From NCBI GenBank assembly GCA_001970955.1, contig MPUH01000902.1, forward strand, positions 1 to 30,134: a stretch of DNA of 30,134 bases, written 5' to 3'. This document shows positions 9,420-19,600 of the stretch, one piece after another (within the stretch, counting starts at the first letter, position 1; each line of letters starts with the position of its first letter). The notes below the pieces were generated by a model, which saw only the letters and a list, made by a program, of their open reading frames with translations, did not search any database and was not told the DNA's origin. Origin of the DNA: Stentor coeruleus. Lineage: Eukaryota; Ciliophora; Heterotrichea; Heterotrichida; Stentoridae. Made by a program: the position numbers and the translations under genes.

Positions 9420-10020
9420 TAGGTTGAGATTGATTATTAATATGCTGTCAGAAAGATTTTTTATTAGTTTCTGACCGGTCCTGATAGGATTGAGAAGGGG
9501 TTATCTTTGGGTTTTGGGAATTTATCGAGTTTTTGTGTGGATTAGAGGTTTGGGATTTTGTTGAGAATTAATTTCTTAGGCTTGGATGAAGTTTTTTTTG
9601 GGATGAGGTTGGGGTTTGAAAGGTTTTTAGTTTTGCTGAGAAGATTTGTGGGTTTTATTATTTTAGTTGAGTTTTTGATTTTTATGGAAAATATAATATT
9701 TGCGTGGCTTGGTATTAAATAGGAAGTTGGAATGCTGGGAAAGTTATAAAAGTTATGGAGTATTTTATTAGGAAATTATGATAACTACCTTCAATTAAAA
9801 TAAGAATTTAGGAATTAAGTATTAGCATATTGTTATCGTGATAATAATCAAAAGGCATCAATATAAACTTCAAGTATTTTCTAGGCATCATCAATAAAAA
9901 AATCGTGACAACTCATAAGAAGAGTAAATTAACTTAACCCCATAAGCATCAATATGTTAAATAATACATATTTTTTTTCATAATACTAAAACTTAATCTG
10001 ATAAATATCTAATAGCCATA
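9420..10020. other. Divergent intergenic region, promoters
   Basis: This 601-bp spacer separates the start codons of the NBR1-like gene (-) and threonine dehydrogenase (+). From about 9440 to 9660 the + strand is G/T-rich, that is, C/A-rich on the NBR1 coding strand, like other 5' flanks in the window. The right half is AT-rich. No gene is seen. Confidence 0.5.
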
Positions 10021-10993
10021 ATGCTACTTAAAAGATGGTCTAGCAAGGTATTTTTCACTGGTGCCGGAGGTCAGATTGGTGCTGAGCTTATAAAAGTAGC
10101 TCAAGAGAAATACGGTGATGAAAATGTTCTTGCCACAGACTTAAAAGACCCATCGCCATTGTGGAAAATAACAACTTTATTTGATAGACTTGATGTAACA
10201 GATTCCAGCAATGTACAAAAGCTTGTCTCATCATTTAAACCAAATATTATATATCATTTAGCTTCAACACTTAGTGCTCCAAGTGAACTTAACCCACAAT
10301 TAGCATTGAAAGTAAACCTAACAGGTTTACATAATATATTAGAACAAGCTAGGATCTGTGATGCTAAAATTTTTGCTGCTTCAAGTATAGCATCATATGG
10401 TGCCACAACTCCAAAAATCCCTAGTGATATTGAAATACAAAGACCAAGTACTATTTATGGGATTACTAAAGTTCATCTTGAACTTATGGGAGAGTATTAC
10501 AATTCAAAACATGGGGTTGATTTTAGATGTCTTAGGGTCCCAATTGTCACTTCAGAAGCTATGCCTGGAGGTGGATCTGCTGCTTTTACTGTGACGATTT
10601 TTTATGATCTTTTAAAAACTGGTAGGTGTGTTATACCAGTTAGTCGTGATGCTAGGATGCCAATTATATATTTACCTGATCTTATTAGAGCGATACAAGA
10701 ATTCATGAATGCGGATAATAAGAATTTACATTTGAGAACTTATACTATGGCTTCAGCTGGGACTTCGGTTGGAGAATATGCTGATGAAGTATTAAAACAT
10801 GCTAACTTGTATGATTGTTAAAGGAGAAGTAGAATATAAGCCTGACTTTAGAGACCCTATTGTAAAGAGCTGGCCTGATGGGACTGATAGCACTGGAGCG
10901 TATTTAGATTGGGGACATAAAATACATTATGATGTTCCTCGGATGGTAAAGTCAATGTATGAGAATATCTCTAGGAATTTAACTAAAGAATAA
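10021..10993 (+). CDS. TDH: L-threonine 3-dehydrogenase, frame broken once
   Basis: This is an SDR-family, NAD-dependent threonine dehydrogenase (threonine to 2-amino-3-ketobutyrate, mitochondrial). The first part has the Rossmann motif TGAGGQIG (13-20), Ser residues of SSIA (121-124), the catalytic YGITK (Y146, K150), and segments nearly identical to animal TDH such as HLELMGEYY and DFRCLRVP. It ends at TAA 10819-10821. The conserved C-terminus (YKPDFRDPIVKSWP... LDWGHKI) continues one frame over from about 10823 to the TAA at 10991-10993. A one-base shift (modulo 3) is needed near 10809-10832. The 15-nt candidate GTATGATTGTTAAAG does not restore frame. It may be an unusual splice, a +1 frameshift or an assembly error. 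The N-terminus (MLLKRWSSK) could be a short mitochondrial presequence. Confidence 0.85.
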
Positions 10994-11271
10994 TCAAATT
11001 ATAGTTGTTATTCATACTTAAGATAAGAATAAATAATAAATTCAATTACTTTAATCTAAATATTAATAGATATCGGATATTATCATATAAAGTTATAGGT
11101 TTGGTTTGTAGTTTATATTGGGAAAATTTAAAATTAGACTTATGCATAGATGAACTTTGACATTGAGTTAGCAATAAAAACATTCGACACTTTTATTTTT
11201 TATTGCTTAAAGTTTCAGACAATAAATAGGCTTATTTTAATTAAAAATACTTAACACATTATATAATTATA

Positions 11272-11914
11272 ATGTCGAAATTGTAAAATTTACTTAGTGA
11301 CTACACCTTTAAGATTCTTACTATCGGTAACTCAGGAGTAGGGAAAACTGCCCTTATTGTCCGCTATACAGTAAAAGTCAGCATAGGAAAACATGTTTTC
11401 ACATAAGTTCATGAGTACAATTGGAGTTGATTTCAAAATCAAAGACCTTGAACTAGCTGGGAAAAATGTCCGTGTACAAATCTGGGACACTGCAGGTCAG
11501 GAGCGTTTCCGAAACATAACAAATAGTTACTACAAAGGTGCTCACGGTATTGCAATAGTTTACGACGTGACAAATCGTCAATCATATGAAACAATTTCTA
11601 CTTGGATAGATGAAATAGGAAAAAAAGCATCACAAAATACAGTCAATGTGATTATCGCAAACAAATCAGATATGACTAATCATAGAGTAGTAAGTGAAGA
11701 TGAAGGTAGAGCTCTTGCTGATAGTAAAGGTTTACCTTATTTTGAAACTTCAGCAAAAGATGATACTGGAGTAAATGAACTTTTTGATTATATGTCAACT
11801 AAAATCTTAAGCTCAGTACAGGTCTCTCCAGATTATTTAGGCTTATCAAAGGAAGGTCTGTCAATAAAAGCTCAAGACCCAAATCAAAAGAAGAAAAAAG
11901 AAAAATGTTGTTAG
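11272..11914 (+). CDS. Rab-family small GTPase
   Basis: Splicing two mini-introns (11283-11297 and 11371-11386) gives a 203-residue Rab. It has the P-loop GNSGVGKT (14-21), switch I T39 in STIGVDF, WDTAGQE with Q66, NKSD (120-123), ETSAK (148-152) and a C-terminal KKKKEKCC for double geranylgeranylation. RabF signatures such as IGVDF and YYKGAHG support Rab over other Ras-like proteins; the switch region is nearest the Rab8/Rab10/Rab35 type, suggesting secretory or plasma-membrane traffic. The unspliced ORF lacks the P-loop, so the introns are needed for a working protein. The first ATG, 11272, opens with MSKFDYTFKILTIG, the normal Rab start. The stop is TAG. Confidence 0.92.
11283..11297 (+). 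other. 15-nt intron 1 of the Rab gene (phase 2)
   Basis: GTAAAATTTACTTAG interrupts codon 4 (TT/T). Retention gives ATG TCG AAA TTG TAA, a stop at codon 5. Removal gives MSKFDYTFK, a standard Rab start. Confidence 0.92.
11371..11386 (+). other. 16-nt intron 2 of the Rab gene (phase 0)
   Basis: GTAAAAGTCAGCATAG lies between RYT and ENMFSHKF. Being 16 nt long, retention shifts the frame and reaches TAA 27 nt after the exon junction. Removal rebuilds the continuous P-loop to switch I sequence. Confidence 0.92.
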
Positions 11915-12388
11915 TTAAGATATTTGATTAAGTAATAATTTTTTAATGATATGAGGAATATATGATGTAATTATGTATATGAGTTGATAAAATGAATTTT
12001 ATATAGTTTTCTTTTATAAAGTTTTTAAGTGATAATTAAATCGATAAATAATAAACATTATATAAGCAGTATGAATATTGGATGATCTTGAATTAGCATC
12101 AAATAAATACATATCAAATATCACTTTTACTATAAACAAAAATATATTTTCTATTCATAAACTAAACATCATCATTTTATCTTCAAAATAAACTCTAAAT
12201 AAAAACAATAACAACCAAAAACTCATATAAAAACCAAACCCAACCTCAACATCATTCCATACAAAATAAAAAAAACCCTCATCTCCATTATACAATTTAC
12301 TTACATAATAAAAGTCAAATCTATTGCAACTTTCTATCAAAAAACTTTCCCCCATCTAATTTTTATCAAATTCCTATCATAAGCCATA
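11915..12388. other. Convergent intergenic region, no gene seen
   Basis: The spacer lies between the Rab gene (+) and the carboxypeptidase gene (-). The section 12155-12380 is A/C-rich on the + strand (G/T-rich on the carboxypeptidase strand). It leaves a 66-codon minus-strand frame open, but its translation is low-complexity and unlike a protein. Confidence 0.5.
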
Positions 12389-13708
12389 TTAAACTAAATC
12401 TAATCCTTGTATAAACGACAAGAACATCTGAAAACCAATAGCTGGTTTCCATTGAATACACATATGCCCAGAGCCTCTAATAGTATTAAACCTTAAATTT
12501 TCCCCATACTTCATAAAAAACCCAGCAACTTGTCCATTCATAAACCATTGAGTCCAATTTTTCGATACAGGTAAATTAAGAAGATTAAGTGTATTAATCG
12601 ATTCCCATGTTGGTACAGCAGAATCAGTATCCCCACTATACATATTAATAATCATTCCACTTTTAACTAAATCTGGATAATAAACAATACTTCCACGAGT
12701 ATAATCAGGTATATAATCCAAATCAACACATCCAGACCATGAACCAAGTGTTGTATTTATATGTAAAGCATTTCTAACTTTTGGATTATTAAGATACATT
12801 ACTAAAGCATTATCAGGAACACATTCAAGTACTTCAGTTAAAGGTTTACTCCATTTTTGTCTAAGAAGATTGTATTTATAATCAGGATGTATACAATCTC
12901 TATAAATATCATAATAATTTACTCCAGTAAATAAATCTTCCATTTCAGCATAAAGACTCTCACAATAAGGATTCATGTTTAAAAGGTAAGTACAATTGTT
13001 ATTAACCCAAGGGAAATAAATTGTATCGTCAATCAACTGATGCCAATATAAAAAGTAAGGCCAGGCTTCATCGTCTAAAGTCCAGTCAGTAACAGCATTT
13101 CCGACCATAAACCCTTTTAGATTTATAAAAGGGTTGCTATTATTAGTATTACTTTGATTAATCCAATAAGCGAGCATGGGTACATAAACACCAGCATAAC
13201 TTTCTCCAGTAATAAAAAAACTGTTGCTAGAAAACTCAGGGAAATACTTGAAAAACAAATACAAAGCTTGAAGATTATCTGTAGCTGTTTGATTATCCCC
13301 TGTATTATTGTTTATAATTGAACCCATCATAGAATAACCAACTCCAGCTGGTGCTTCAAAGTAAAGCATTGATGCATTTCTATTCCATGTATATGGATTT
13401 ACATACATAGTATTGTTTGTCTCACTAAATATATAAGGACCATTTTCCATAAATGCACCTTCCATTGATGAACAACCTGGACCACCGTTAAGCCAAAGAA
13501 CTACAGGGTCGGTTGTTGCATTGTTTTGACTGGTGTAAAAAACATAATGAAGTTCACGACCATTAGAATCTGGAATTTGAAGATATCCTGAGTACATGTC
13601 GGTTGTTAGGGTTATTCCAGGAAGGCTGGTAACTTTATGGCTTAGTGGAGCACCGAAAGCTAGGGCTGTGATGAATAAAAATATTTTGATCATCAGAAAA
13701 TTATCCAT
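12389..13708 (-). CDS. Serine carboxypeptidase (family S10), secreted/lysosomal
   Basis: The 439-residue product is a full-length S10 carboxypeptidase that releases C-terminal residues at acidic pH. The catalytic triad is S170 in GESYAG, D360 in YSGDTD and H415 in GSGHM. The oxyanion-hole and substrate-binding stretch LWLNGGPGCSS (71-81) and NGPYIF are intact. An N-terminal hydrophobic segment (about 7-19, FGA cleavage region) is a signal peptide; M6 is an equally good start. Many NxS/T sequons and several cysteines fit passage through the secretory pathway, to food vacuoles or lysosomes by analogy. There is no intron. It is divergent from the giant surface gene, 2966 bp away. Confidence 0.93.
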   Translation of the reverse strand: MDNFLMIKIFLFITALAFGAPLSHKVTSLPGITLTTDMYSGYLQIPDSNGRELHYVFYTSQNNATTDPVVLWLNGGPGCSSMEGAFMENGPYIFSETNNTMYVNPYTWNRNASMLYFEAPAGVGYSMMGSIINNNTGDNQTATDNLQALYLFFKYFPEFSSNSFFITGESYAGVYVPMLAYWINQSNTNNSNPFINLKGFMVGNAVTDWTLDDEAWPYFLYWHQLIDDTIYFPWVNNNCTYLLNMNPYCESLYAEMEDLFTGVNYYDIYRDCIHPDYKYNLLRQKWSKPLTEVLECVPDNALVMYLNNPKVRNALHINTTLGSWSGCVDLDYIPDYTRGSIVYYPDLVKSGMIINMYSGDTDSAVPTWESINTLNLLNLPVSKNWTQWFMNGQVAGFFMKYGENLRFNTIRGSGHMCIQWKPAIGFQMFLSFIQGLDLV

Positions 13709-13849
13709 TATTCCTGTGATTCAGAATGGGTGTTAAGGCTATTATTATTGAAAATATATGGATTTGAGTTGAATAATCCTGGATATCGATTGTTTATGAT
13801 TTTGTTTAGTTGTGGTTAACTTTGTGGGGAATATATATTGGGTATTGCT

Positions 13850-13950
13850 ATGATAATGAAATTTGGGCTGAAATATATATTTAGTATTTTATAGTATTTT
13901 GTGATAAAGTATTATGATAATGAAACTACTTAGAAATATATATTTAGTAT
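13850..13950. repeat. Imperfect direct repeat, 64-bp spacing
   Basis: ATGATAATGAAA followed about 8 nt later by AAATATATATTTAGTAT occurs at 13850-13887 and again at 13914-13950. It looks like a local tandem duplication upstream of the carboxypeptidase gene. Confidence 0.55.
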
Positions 13951-15523
13951 GGAAATATAGTAGTTAATATGCTTTTAGTGTTATTTTAAATAGTTTTATA
14001 ACTTGTATGCTTAACTTTCGAAAGTTTGTAAATTATTATATAGTAAAAAGCAGACTTAAAAGTTTAAATGAAATTAGTTCATTGTTCAGTTTCCAGAAAT
14101 TCAAAGAAACTATCAGTGATATCATATGGGACTTCAAATAGATCCTGTGAAAAAAACCTAAATCCTTACAGCAATTCAAATTAACTTAAAATTAAAGAAA
14201 ACATACATTATTCACTTACTAGTTATTATTAAAATATAAAAACAATATCGAAATTCAAATAAAAAACTTATGATTAGCTTTTCTAGGCAACTTTGTTATG
14301 AACTATTTTAGTCTCTTGATGAAACATTAAATATAAAAAAGTTCATTGAACTTGTGTTCGAATACAATTTAAATCAAGAGAATAAAATATCTGAATAAGA
14401 AATATATTTTGGCTTTAGTACTGAAAAATTACTACCTCATTCCCATGAAAATTTAATTTACTTTAAATTTCGCTAGGTAAAATATTATAAAATGTATTAG
14501 CAAGAAATAAATATTCTAATTATAAAAGCTAATTCTAAAATTATTATCTTGTTAATAAACTCTTCTTAATGAAAAATTAAGTTTCTAAGAATTGAATGAA
14601 GTATTTTAGAGCCAAGATTAAAAAAATTATTCAATCTATCAACACTGATTTTTTTTTCAGATAAATTTATTTAATCAATATTGAAGAAAAGAAACAATTT
14701 AATTAACTATAAAGATTTGAGAGTATATAATTATTAAGTTATATATACAATAATATTCAAATATATAAAAGTAATTAAATTACTTGTTAAATCATCTATA
14801 CATAATAGAAGAATTTATTATTTCATATTAAAAATCTACTGTAACACCAAACTATTTAGCTTAATCTTTAAATATGTATGGGCTATGATATTTAATAATG
14901 AATTATCATAATAAAAATGATTAATTAGCATATATATTTTACAAGTACGATCAAAGGCATTTAAGAAATCATAGAACTAATTTTCAATTGAATATTTAAC
15001 ATAAGTGCCCTTAAAAAATATCTAAGTGATTTAATAGGTATTTTCTTCTTTATTTTATTCTGAATTTTAGAAAACCTTAAATATCCTAAAGTAAGGTAAT
15101 TTATACTACCAAATAATTTTGAATTGTTTGAGTATATTACAAAGTTGAGTTTTTAATCGATTTTGTGAAGATTTGCTTTCCTAAAAAATCATTTGCCTAT
15201 ATTATTGTATGATATTATTATTATTTCTTACTTACAAGTTCAATTTATCAATAAGAAGTGCCTTGTGTCTCTTAGGGAATGCATAGTTTGAATTTTCTAG
15301 ATGTGATTATTTGCTGTGGGCAAGCTATTACTCTCATAATAGTAAGACCTAGTCTAAAGAATTTCAATTTAAAAAAAAATCAATTTGGAAATCTCTAGCA
15401 ATGAAGCTTGGAAAATATAAATAGAAGCCTTAATATAGGTTTATAATATAATTAGTTTGAGTATAAACTAGATTCAAAATTTTTGTTTGAGTTAAAAATG
15501 CATAGGTTTTGTAGGTAGTTAAG

Positions 15524-16225
15524 TTAGCGCCCCTTATATTATTGACCATCCATTTTTTTTTAATACAAAGCCAGCATAATTTAAAAATTTTCTGCAATTT
15601 AGATTTTTGCACGGTGTCTTCCTCTCTAAGAAAAAATTAACCTTCTTAATTCTTTTATGGTTATTTATGATATACCAATTTCAAGCTCGTAAATTTATTC
15701 AAATTTTCAGATTAATTAATTTATCGATTTTCTTCAAGTATTTTTGTTATTTCTATGTTTATCTTACTTAGATTTGATTGAAATTTTATTTATTTTAGTT
15801 TTAGTTTATTGACTCTCGCTTTATCCTATTAACTTTTAGCTAAGAGGGGAAGGAATGAGCTATTTATGCAATCTTGTAGATTTTTGATGCTTAGCAATTT
15901 GTATAATCTAACTTCAGATAGAGAAATCCAAAACTTAACAACTCCTAAGGCTGTCTAGGAGCGAGTTTTCCAGCAAAAATTTAATTATTTATTAGGAATA
16001 GGAAACATGTTTCATACTTTAAGCTGCGACTTAAAAATCATCTAAAGCATGGCAAAAAATATCAAGGGGAAGAAAATTAAAAATCGAAGATTTTTAAACC
16101 AGAGATAGATTAGACTTATTTCTCCTTTACCGAAAAAATCTGCCTTTACATTCTTAATAGTCTGAGAAATATTCTTCAAGGAAACTGAAAAAATAAGAGA
16201 AACAACCACCATATTGGGGCGCTAA
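15524..16225. repeat. Segment bounded by inverted 10-mers, MITE- or IES-like
   Basis: TTAGCGCCCC at 15524-15533 and its exact complement GGGGCGCTAA at 16216-16225 bound 702 bp; counting flanking bases, 13 of 16 positions match. A TA abuts GCGCCCC on both sides, as at TA-target elements. GC-rich 10-mers like this are rare in such AT-rich DNA. No transposase frame lies inside. It could be a non-autonomous element, an unexcised germline sequence, or coincidence. Confidence 0.3.
16077..16097. other. Perfect 9-bp hairpin with GAA loop
   Basis: TTAAAAATC (16077-16085), loop GAA, then GATTTTTAA (16089-16097) form a perfect inverted repeat. It is followed by sequence too short of Ts on either strand to call it a terminator. 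The function is unknown. Confidence 0.45.
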
Positions 16226-16614
16226 TTTAGTTCCCTGGCGAATTTATTATTTTTGAAAAAACTTCAAAACTTTCAGTGGGTTTTTTTCTATCATAGCGAG
16301 CTTTAAAAGGTAATTAATAAAACATTTTTAGTTCCACTTATCTTAATCAATCAAGTCGTATCAAAAAAAAAAAAATGCACTTTTAAACTTCTAGTTTTAC
16401 ACTTTTTCTTATGCAAAACATTGTAAAAGACTTAATAAACTACTTAAATTTACATAAATAAAACATACCAAACGCTTATATTTTCCCAAATTTATGAATC
16501 TTCCAAGAGAAAAAAAAATTTTGCCCTAGAAAATATATATTATAATATATACCTGAGCCTGGATTTTACAACTACCACATTTGCAGGACATTTATGTAAT
16601 TTTTAGAGAATCAA

Positions 16615-16640
16615 GGGGACGATTTTTCGCCCCCCCCCCC
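16615..16640 (+). promoter_or_regulatory. GC-rich hairpin and C11 tract upstream of giant gene
   Basis: GGGG (16615-16618), a bulged A, CGA, a TTTT loop, TCG and CCCC fold into a hairpin. The last four Cs begin an 11-base C-run (16630-16640) that ends exactly at the TATA box. The template strand has G11, which could also form unusual structures. Confidence 0.45.
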
Positions 16641-16648
16641 TATAAAAG
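16641..16648 (+). promoter_or_regulatory. TATA box of the giant surface gene
   Basis: TATAAAAG, a textbook TATA box, starts 34 bases before the ATG at 16675. With the usual ~30-base spacing, transcription would begin almost at the start codon, giving a very short leader. It is one of few clear promoter motifs in the window. Confidence 0.5.
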
Positions 16649-16674
16649 GCCCAAAAAAATTTATTTTTTATCTA

Positions 16675-19600
16675 ATGTTTTTTGCACTTTTACTTTTAAG
16701 TGTAACTGGAGAAATGTTTTATAGTTTTGATTCAATGCTTGATCCTCTCCCTATAAAATGGCCTGAAAACTGGGTAACAAATATGGTTGAACCTTCAAGT
16801 AATCACGCAGGTGAAACAGTAAGCATATCTGTCTATTGCTATATTCCTCTCACTTTACCTATAGGCACTTATGCAGAACTGACAGTAAAAGGTTTAACTG
16901 TACCAACCGTTTCTTATTCATTAACTGCCGAACAGAAATCAGCTGATGATAATACCTTTGTTTTCAGTGGATATGTTATGCCGACTACTGCTGGCTCTTA
17001 TGGACCTATTTCAATTGTCATAAGGCAGTCCAGCACAGGACAAATTCTTGCAGGATCTGAAGTTATAGGCTTCCTCGGAGTAACATCAACAAAAACTCCA
17101 GCTGGAAGTCTTTCAGTAACTTGGGGAACTGCTACAAAAGCTATTTCCGCATCATCTTCCTTAACTTTCGGCTTTTCACTTACAGCAAATATGGAAGAAT
17201 ATGATTTCATTGTTTTGAACACTGACTCAAACTTTCCTTTCACAACACTAACTGGCCCAACTTGGGACACAACTGGAACTACTTATTTTTCTTCTATGGC
17301 AGTCGAAGCTTTTAAGGATAAAAATAAAGTTGTGTTTTATGGTCTGCAAAATAGAGTTTACGACGATGTTACTGCAACTTTTACTCTAGCAGGTTTTACA
17401 AACCCGGCATATGTCACATCAGGCCCCTATTCATGGTCATTAGAAGTTTATAGATTTGGAACGAAAACTATTCTACAAAGATTCACTTCAACTCAACCTT
17501 CTGATTCTACAGCCGCAGGTGCAGTCACAATAGCCTCATGGACACCTTCAAATAGTTATTTAGAAAAGGGTGATATTGTTTCTGGATTGACAATTTTCAT
17601 GACTTTGAAATTTTCTACAGCGCACGCAATCGATAGTGAAGGATATTTTGAGGTGACTTATTCAACTGGTGCTAATATAGCAACTAACAGCTATATAACA
17701 GCTGATGCTACCCAACCTATAAGCACGGGGACTGATTACCTTTATGTAGATCCATTAGCTTCACTTGGTTGCTCAATTACTTCTAATGTTCAAGTCGTCA
17801 GATGTACTGTAGTAAAAGATAAATCAATAGCAGCAGGCACTCAGATATCCTTATATAACTTAGTTTTGTTTGGAGCATCCCCTTCTGTATCTTCAATTAA
17901 GTCCTATACTAAAGGAGACAAAAATATTGACTCTACAACTGCTGCTGAAAGTATTACATATCCTACAACAAGAACTCTTCTTTCTAGTCCACTGGCTTAT
18001 GTCACAACATCTAAAGCTTCTGAAGTTGGCAAAAATACTGCAGGTGATAGTGGAACTTATGGATTGGTTGTATCTTTCAAAGCAATTGGGGGAATCAGTA
18101 CCACCTCAACATTCTCAATAAGTGCTCCATTTATTGTTCAGAGCTCAGCAGCTGAGCTTTCTTTAAATTTTGCAAGTGGCATTTACGGATTATATCCTAA
18201 GGCTAATGCCGCTGACGTATTTAGTTCAACTACAGCTGCAAATGCATTTTCCGATACTAATGGACTTACTCTTACAGTAAACCCAGGAACATTATCATTT
18301 ACTTCACCAATGACCTACACTGATTCAACCCACTATGTTGACTTTTACTTTGGTGCTGGTACAAGCTCAAGTGTCGGAAATGTCTACATGCCTTATTTTG
18401 AGACAGGAGTTCAAGCCAGACATGAATTTGCTATAAAATTCACAGCCACTACTTCAACTTATGTCTGGGCAAAGCCACTTTATTTCAAATATGCTGTTAC
18501 TGATCCTACATTTGCATTTTTCTGCAAAAATTCTCCAGCTCCAGGGCTTCCTGCTAAATTAAGTATTACACCTGCATTTGCTTGGACAATAAACTCAGCA
18601 TATACAGCTTATATTGTTTTTGATATCACAACTACCAACTCGGGTATTGGGGGAGATTTAGGAAGCGGGCTAGATTCGGGTGACGAATATCCTGCTAAAA
18701 TAGCTTCAACAACCGACAAACTAACCATTGTTTACTCAAGTACTGTATCAACAGCTTCTCTTTATTACAAATTTGTGACTACCACCAGTATTGCGGCTAG
18801 TAAAATGGATATTGTTTTGCCTATACCAGCACTAATTAATAGTGTCGCTTATACAGTTGCTGCAAAAATTATTGCTGTAAGAATTATTGATTCAGAAATA
18901 TTTACATTGTCAAAATCTACTTCTACAACTGCAGCAGCTACTGCTGACGCAACTGTAAAGGCAGTTGGTTCCACTTCAACCTCAACTACTTTCAGTACTT
19001 TAGGAGCAATGACTTCAGTTGCACTTTCGCTCACTGGAGCTACAACAACAGCTGGAAGTGTATCACCAATCGGAGTTTCAATATCATTTGACAAAGGATT
19101 TGGTTTAAGCAGCTCTTCAACTATAACTGGTCCGTCTGTAACTGCAAAATCATTAACTTTATTAACTTCTAGCAACTCGAAATTCCAGTTTGTTACTGGT
19201 TACAATACCGAAACCATAATGTTTAGTGACGTTTCCTCAACAGCAACACCTTCAACAACATCATGGACTCTGAGTAGTGCAACTGCTTCATGGCTTGCAG
19301 GTACTCCAAAGTTATACTTTTCACTTGGTGCAATTAGTGCAGATGGTGGAGTCTTTAGCACTGGTGGTTGCTATAACTATCAAAGCTTTAGCTTTGTTAT
19401 AAATGCTGCAGGCATGACTTTAACAAGTTACGAACCTAAATCCACAAAAGGACTTGGTGCAGATTCATTTACTTTTGATTTGACAATAACTGTGACAAAC
19501 CCCGGAATTATATATGCAAATAAAAATTCTAATATTGGTTTCGTTGTCGGTAGTAGCTTTGCTGGTACTGGATGTGCATGGACTTTAACAGCCGGAACCT

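Larger units (their letters stand above)
13709..16674. other. 2966-bp gene-poor stretch
   Basis: No long reading frame, recognisable tRNA or transposase was found between the divergent carboxypeptidase and giant surface genes. Content noted: the 64-bp direct repeat at 13850-13950; a 44-codon frame from ATG 14007 to TAG 14141, and a nearby frame (about 14270-14570) with few stops, which may be relics or chance; a segment bounded by inverted 10-mers (15524-16225) with several hairpins; and the promoter elements just before 16675. Frames read through stops in 14840-15450 are no more open than random AT-rich DNA. Confidence 0.5.

Noticed and set aside
10809..10823. GTATGATTGTTAAAG as a standard 15-nt intron in threonine dehydrogenase
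   Set aside because: Removing it leads to TTG AGA AGT AGA ATA TAA, a stop after five codons, and it ends AAG, not TAG like the supported introns.
12155..12355. A 66-codon minus-strand frame
   Set aside because: Its translation is dominated by F, G, V and M from G/T-rich 3'-flank sequence, and it has no similarity or context to support a gene.
14350..14375. GTTCGAATAC resembling a tRNA T-arm
   Set aside because: The base after the loop is not the required C, and no acceptor stem, anticodon arm or D-arm can be placed around it.
14840..15450. A continuous protein if TAA, TAG and TGA are all read as amino acids
   Set aside because: Any frame is open under that rule. Stops occur about once per 10 codons, as expected for random AT-rich DNA, and the real genes here use TAA and TAG as stops.
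15430..15612. A 60-codon minus-strand frame in the gene-poor stretch
   Set aside because: It is low-complexity, crosses the left inverted 10-mer, and has no recognisable motif or nearby promoter.
16022..16060. A U6-like AAGCATGGC stretch
   Set aside because: The invariant ACAGAGA and the rest of U6 are missing.
16639..16650. A CArG-box (SRF site) over the TATA element
   Set aside because: The A/T core between CC and GG is seven bases, not six; a plain TATA box explains it better.
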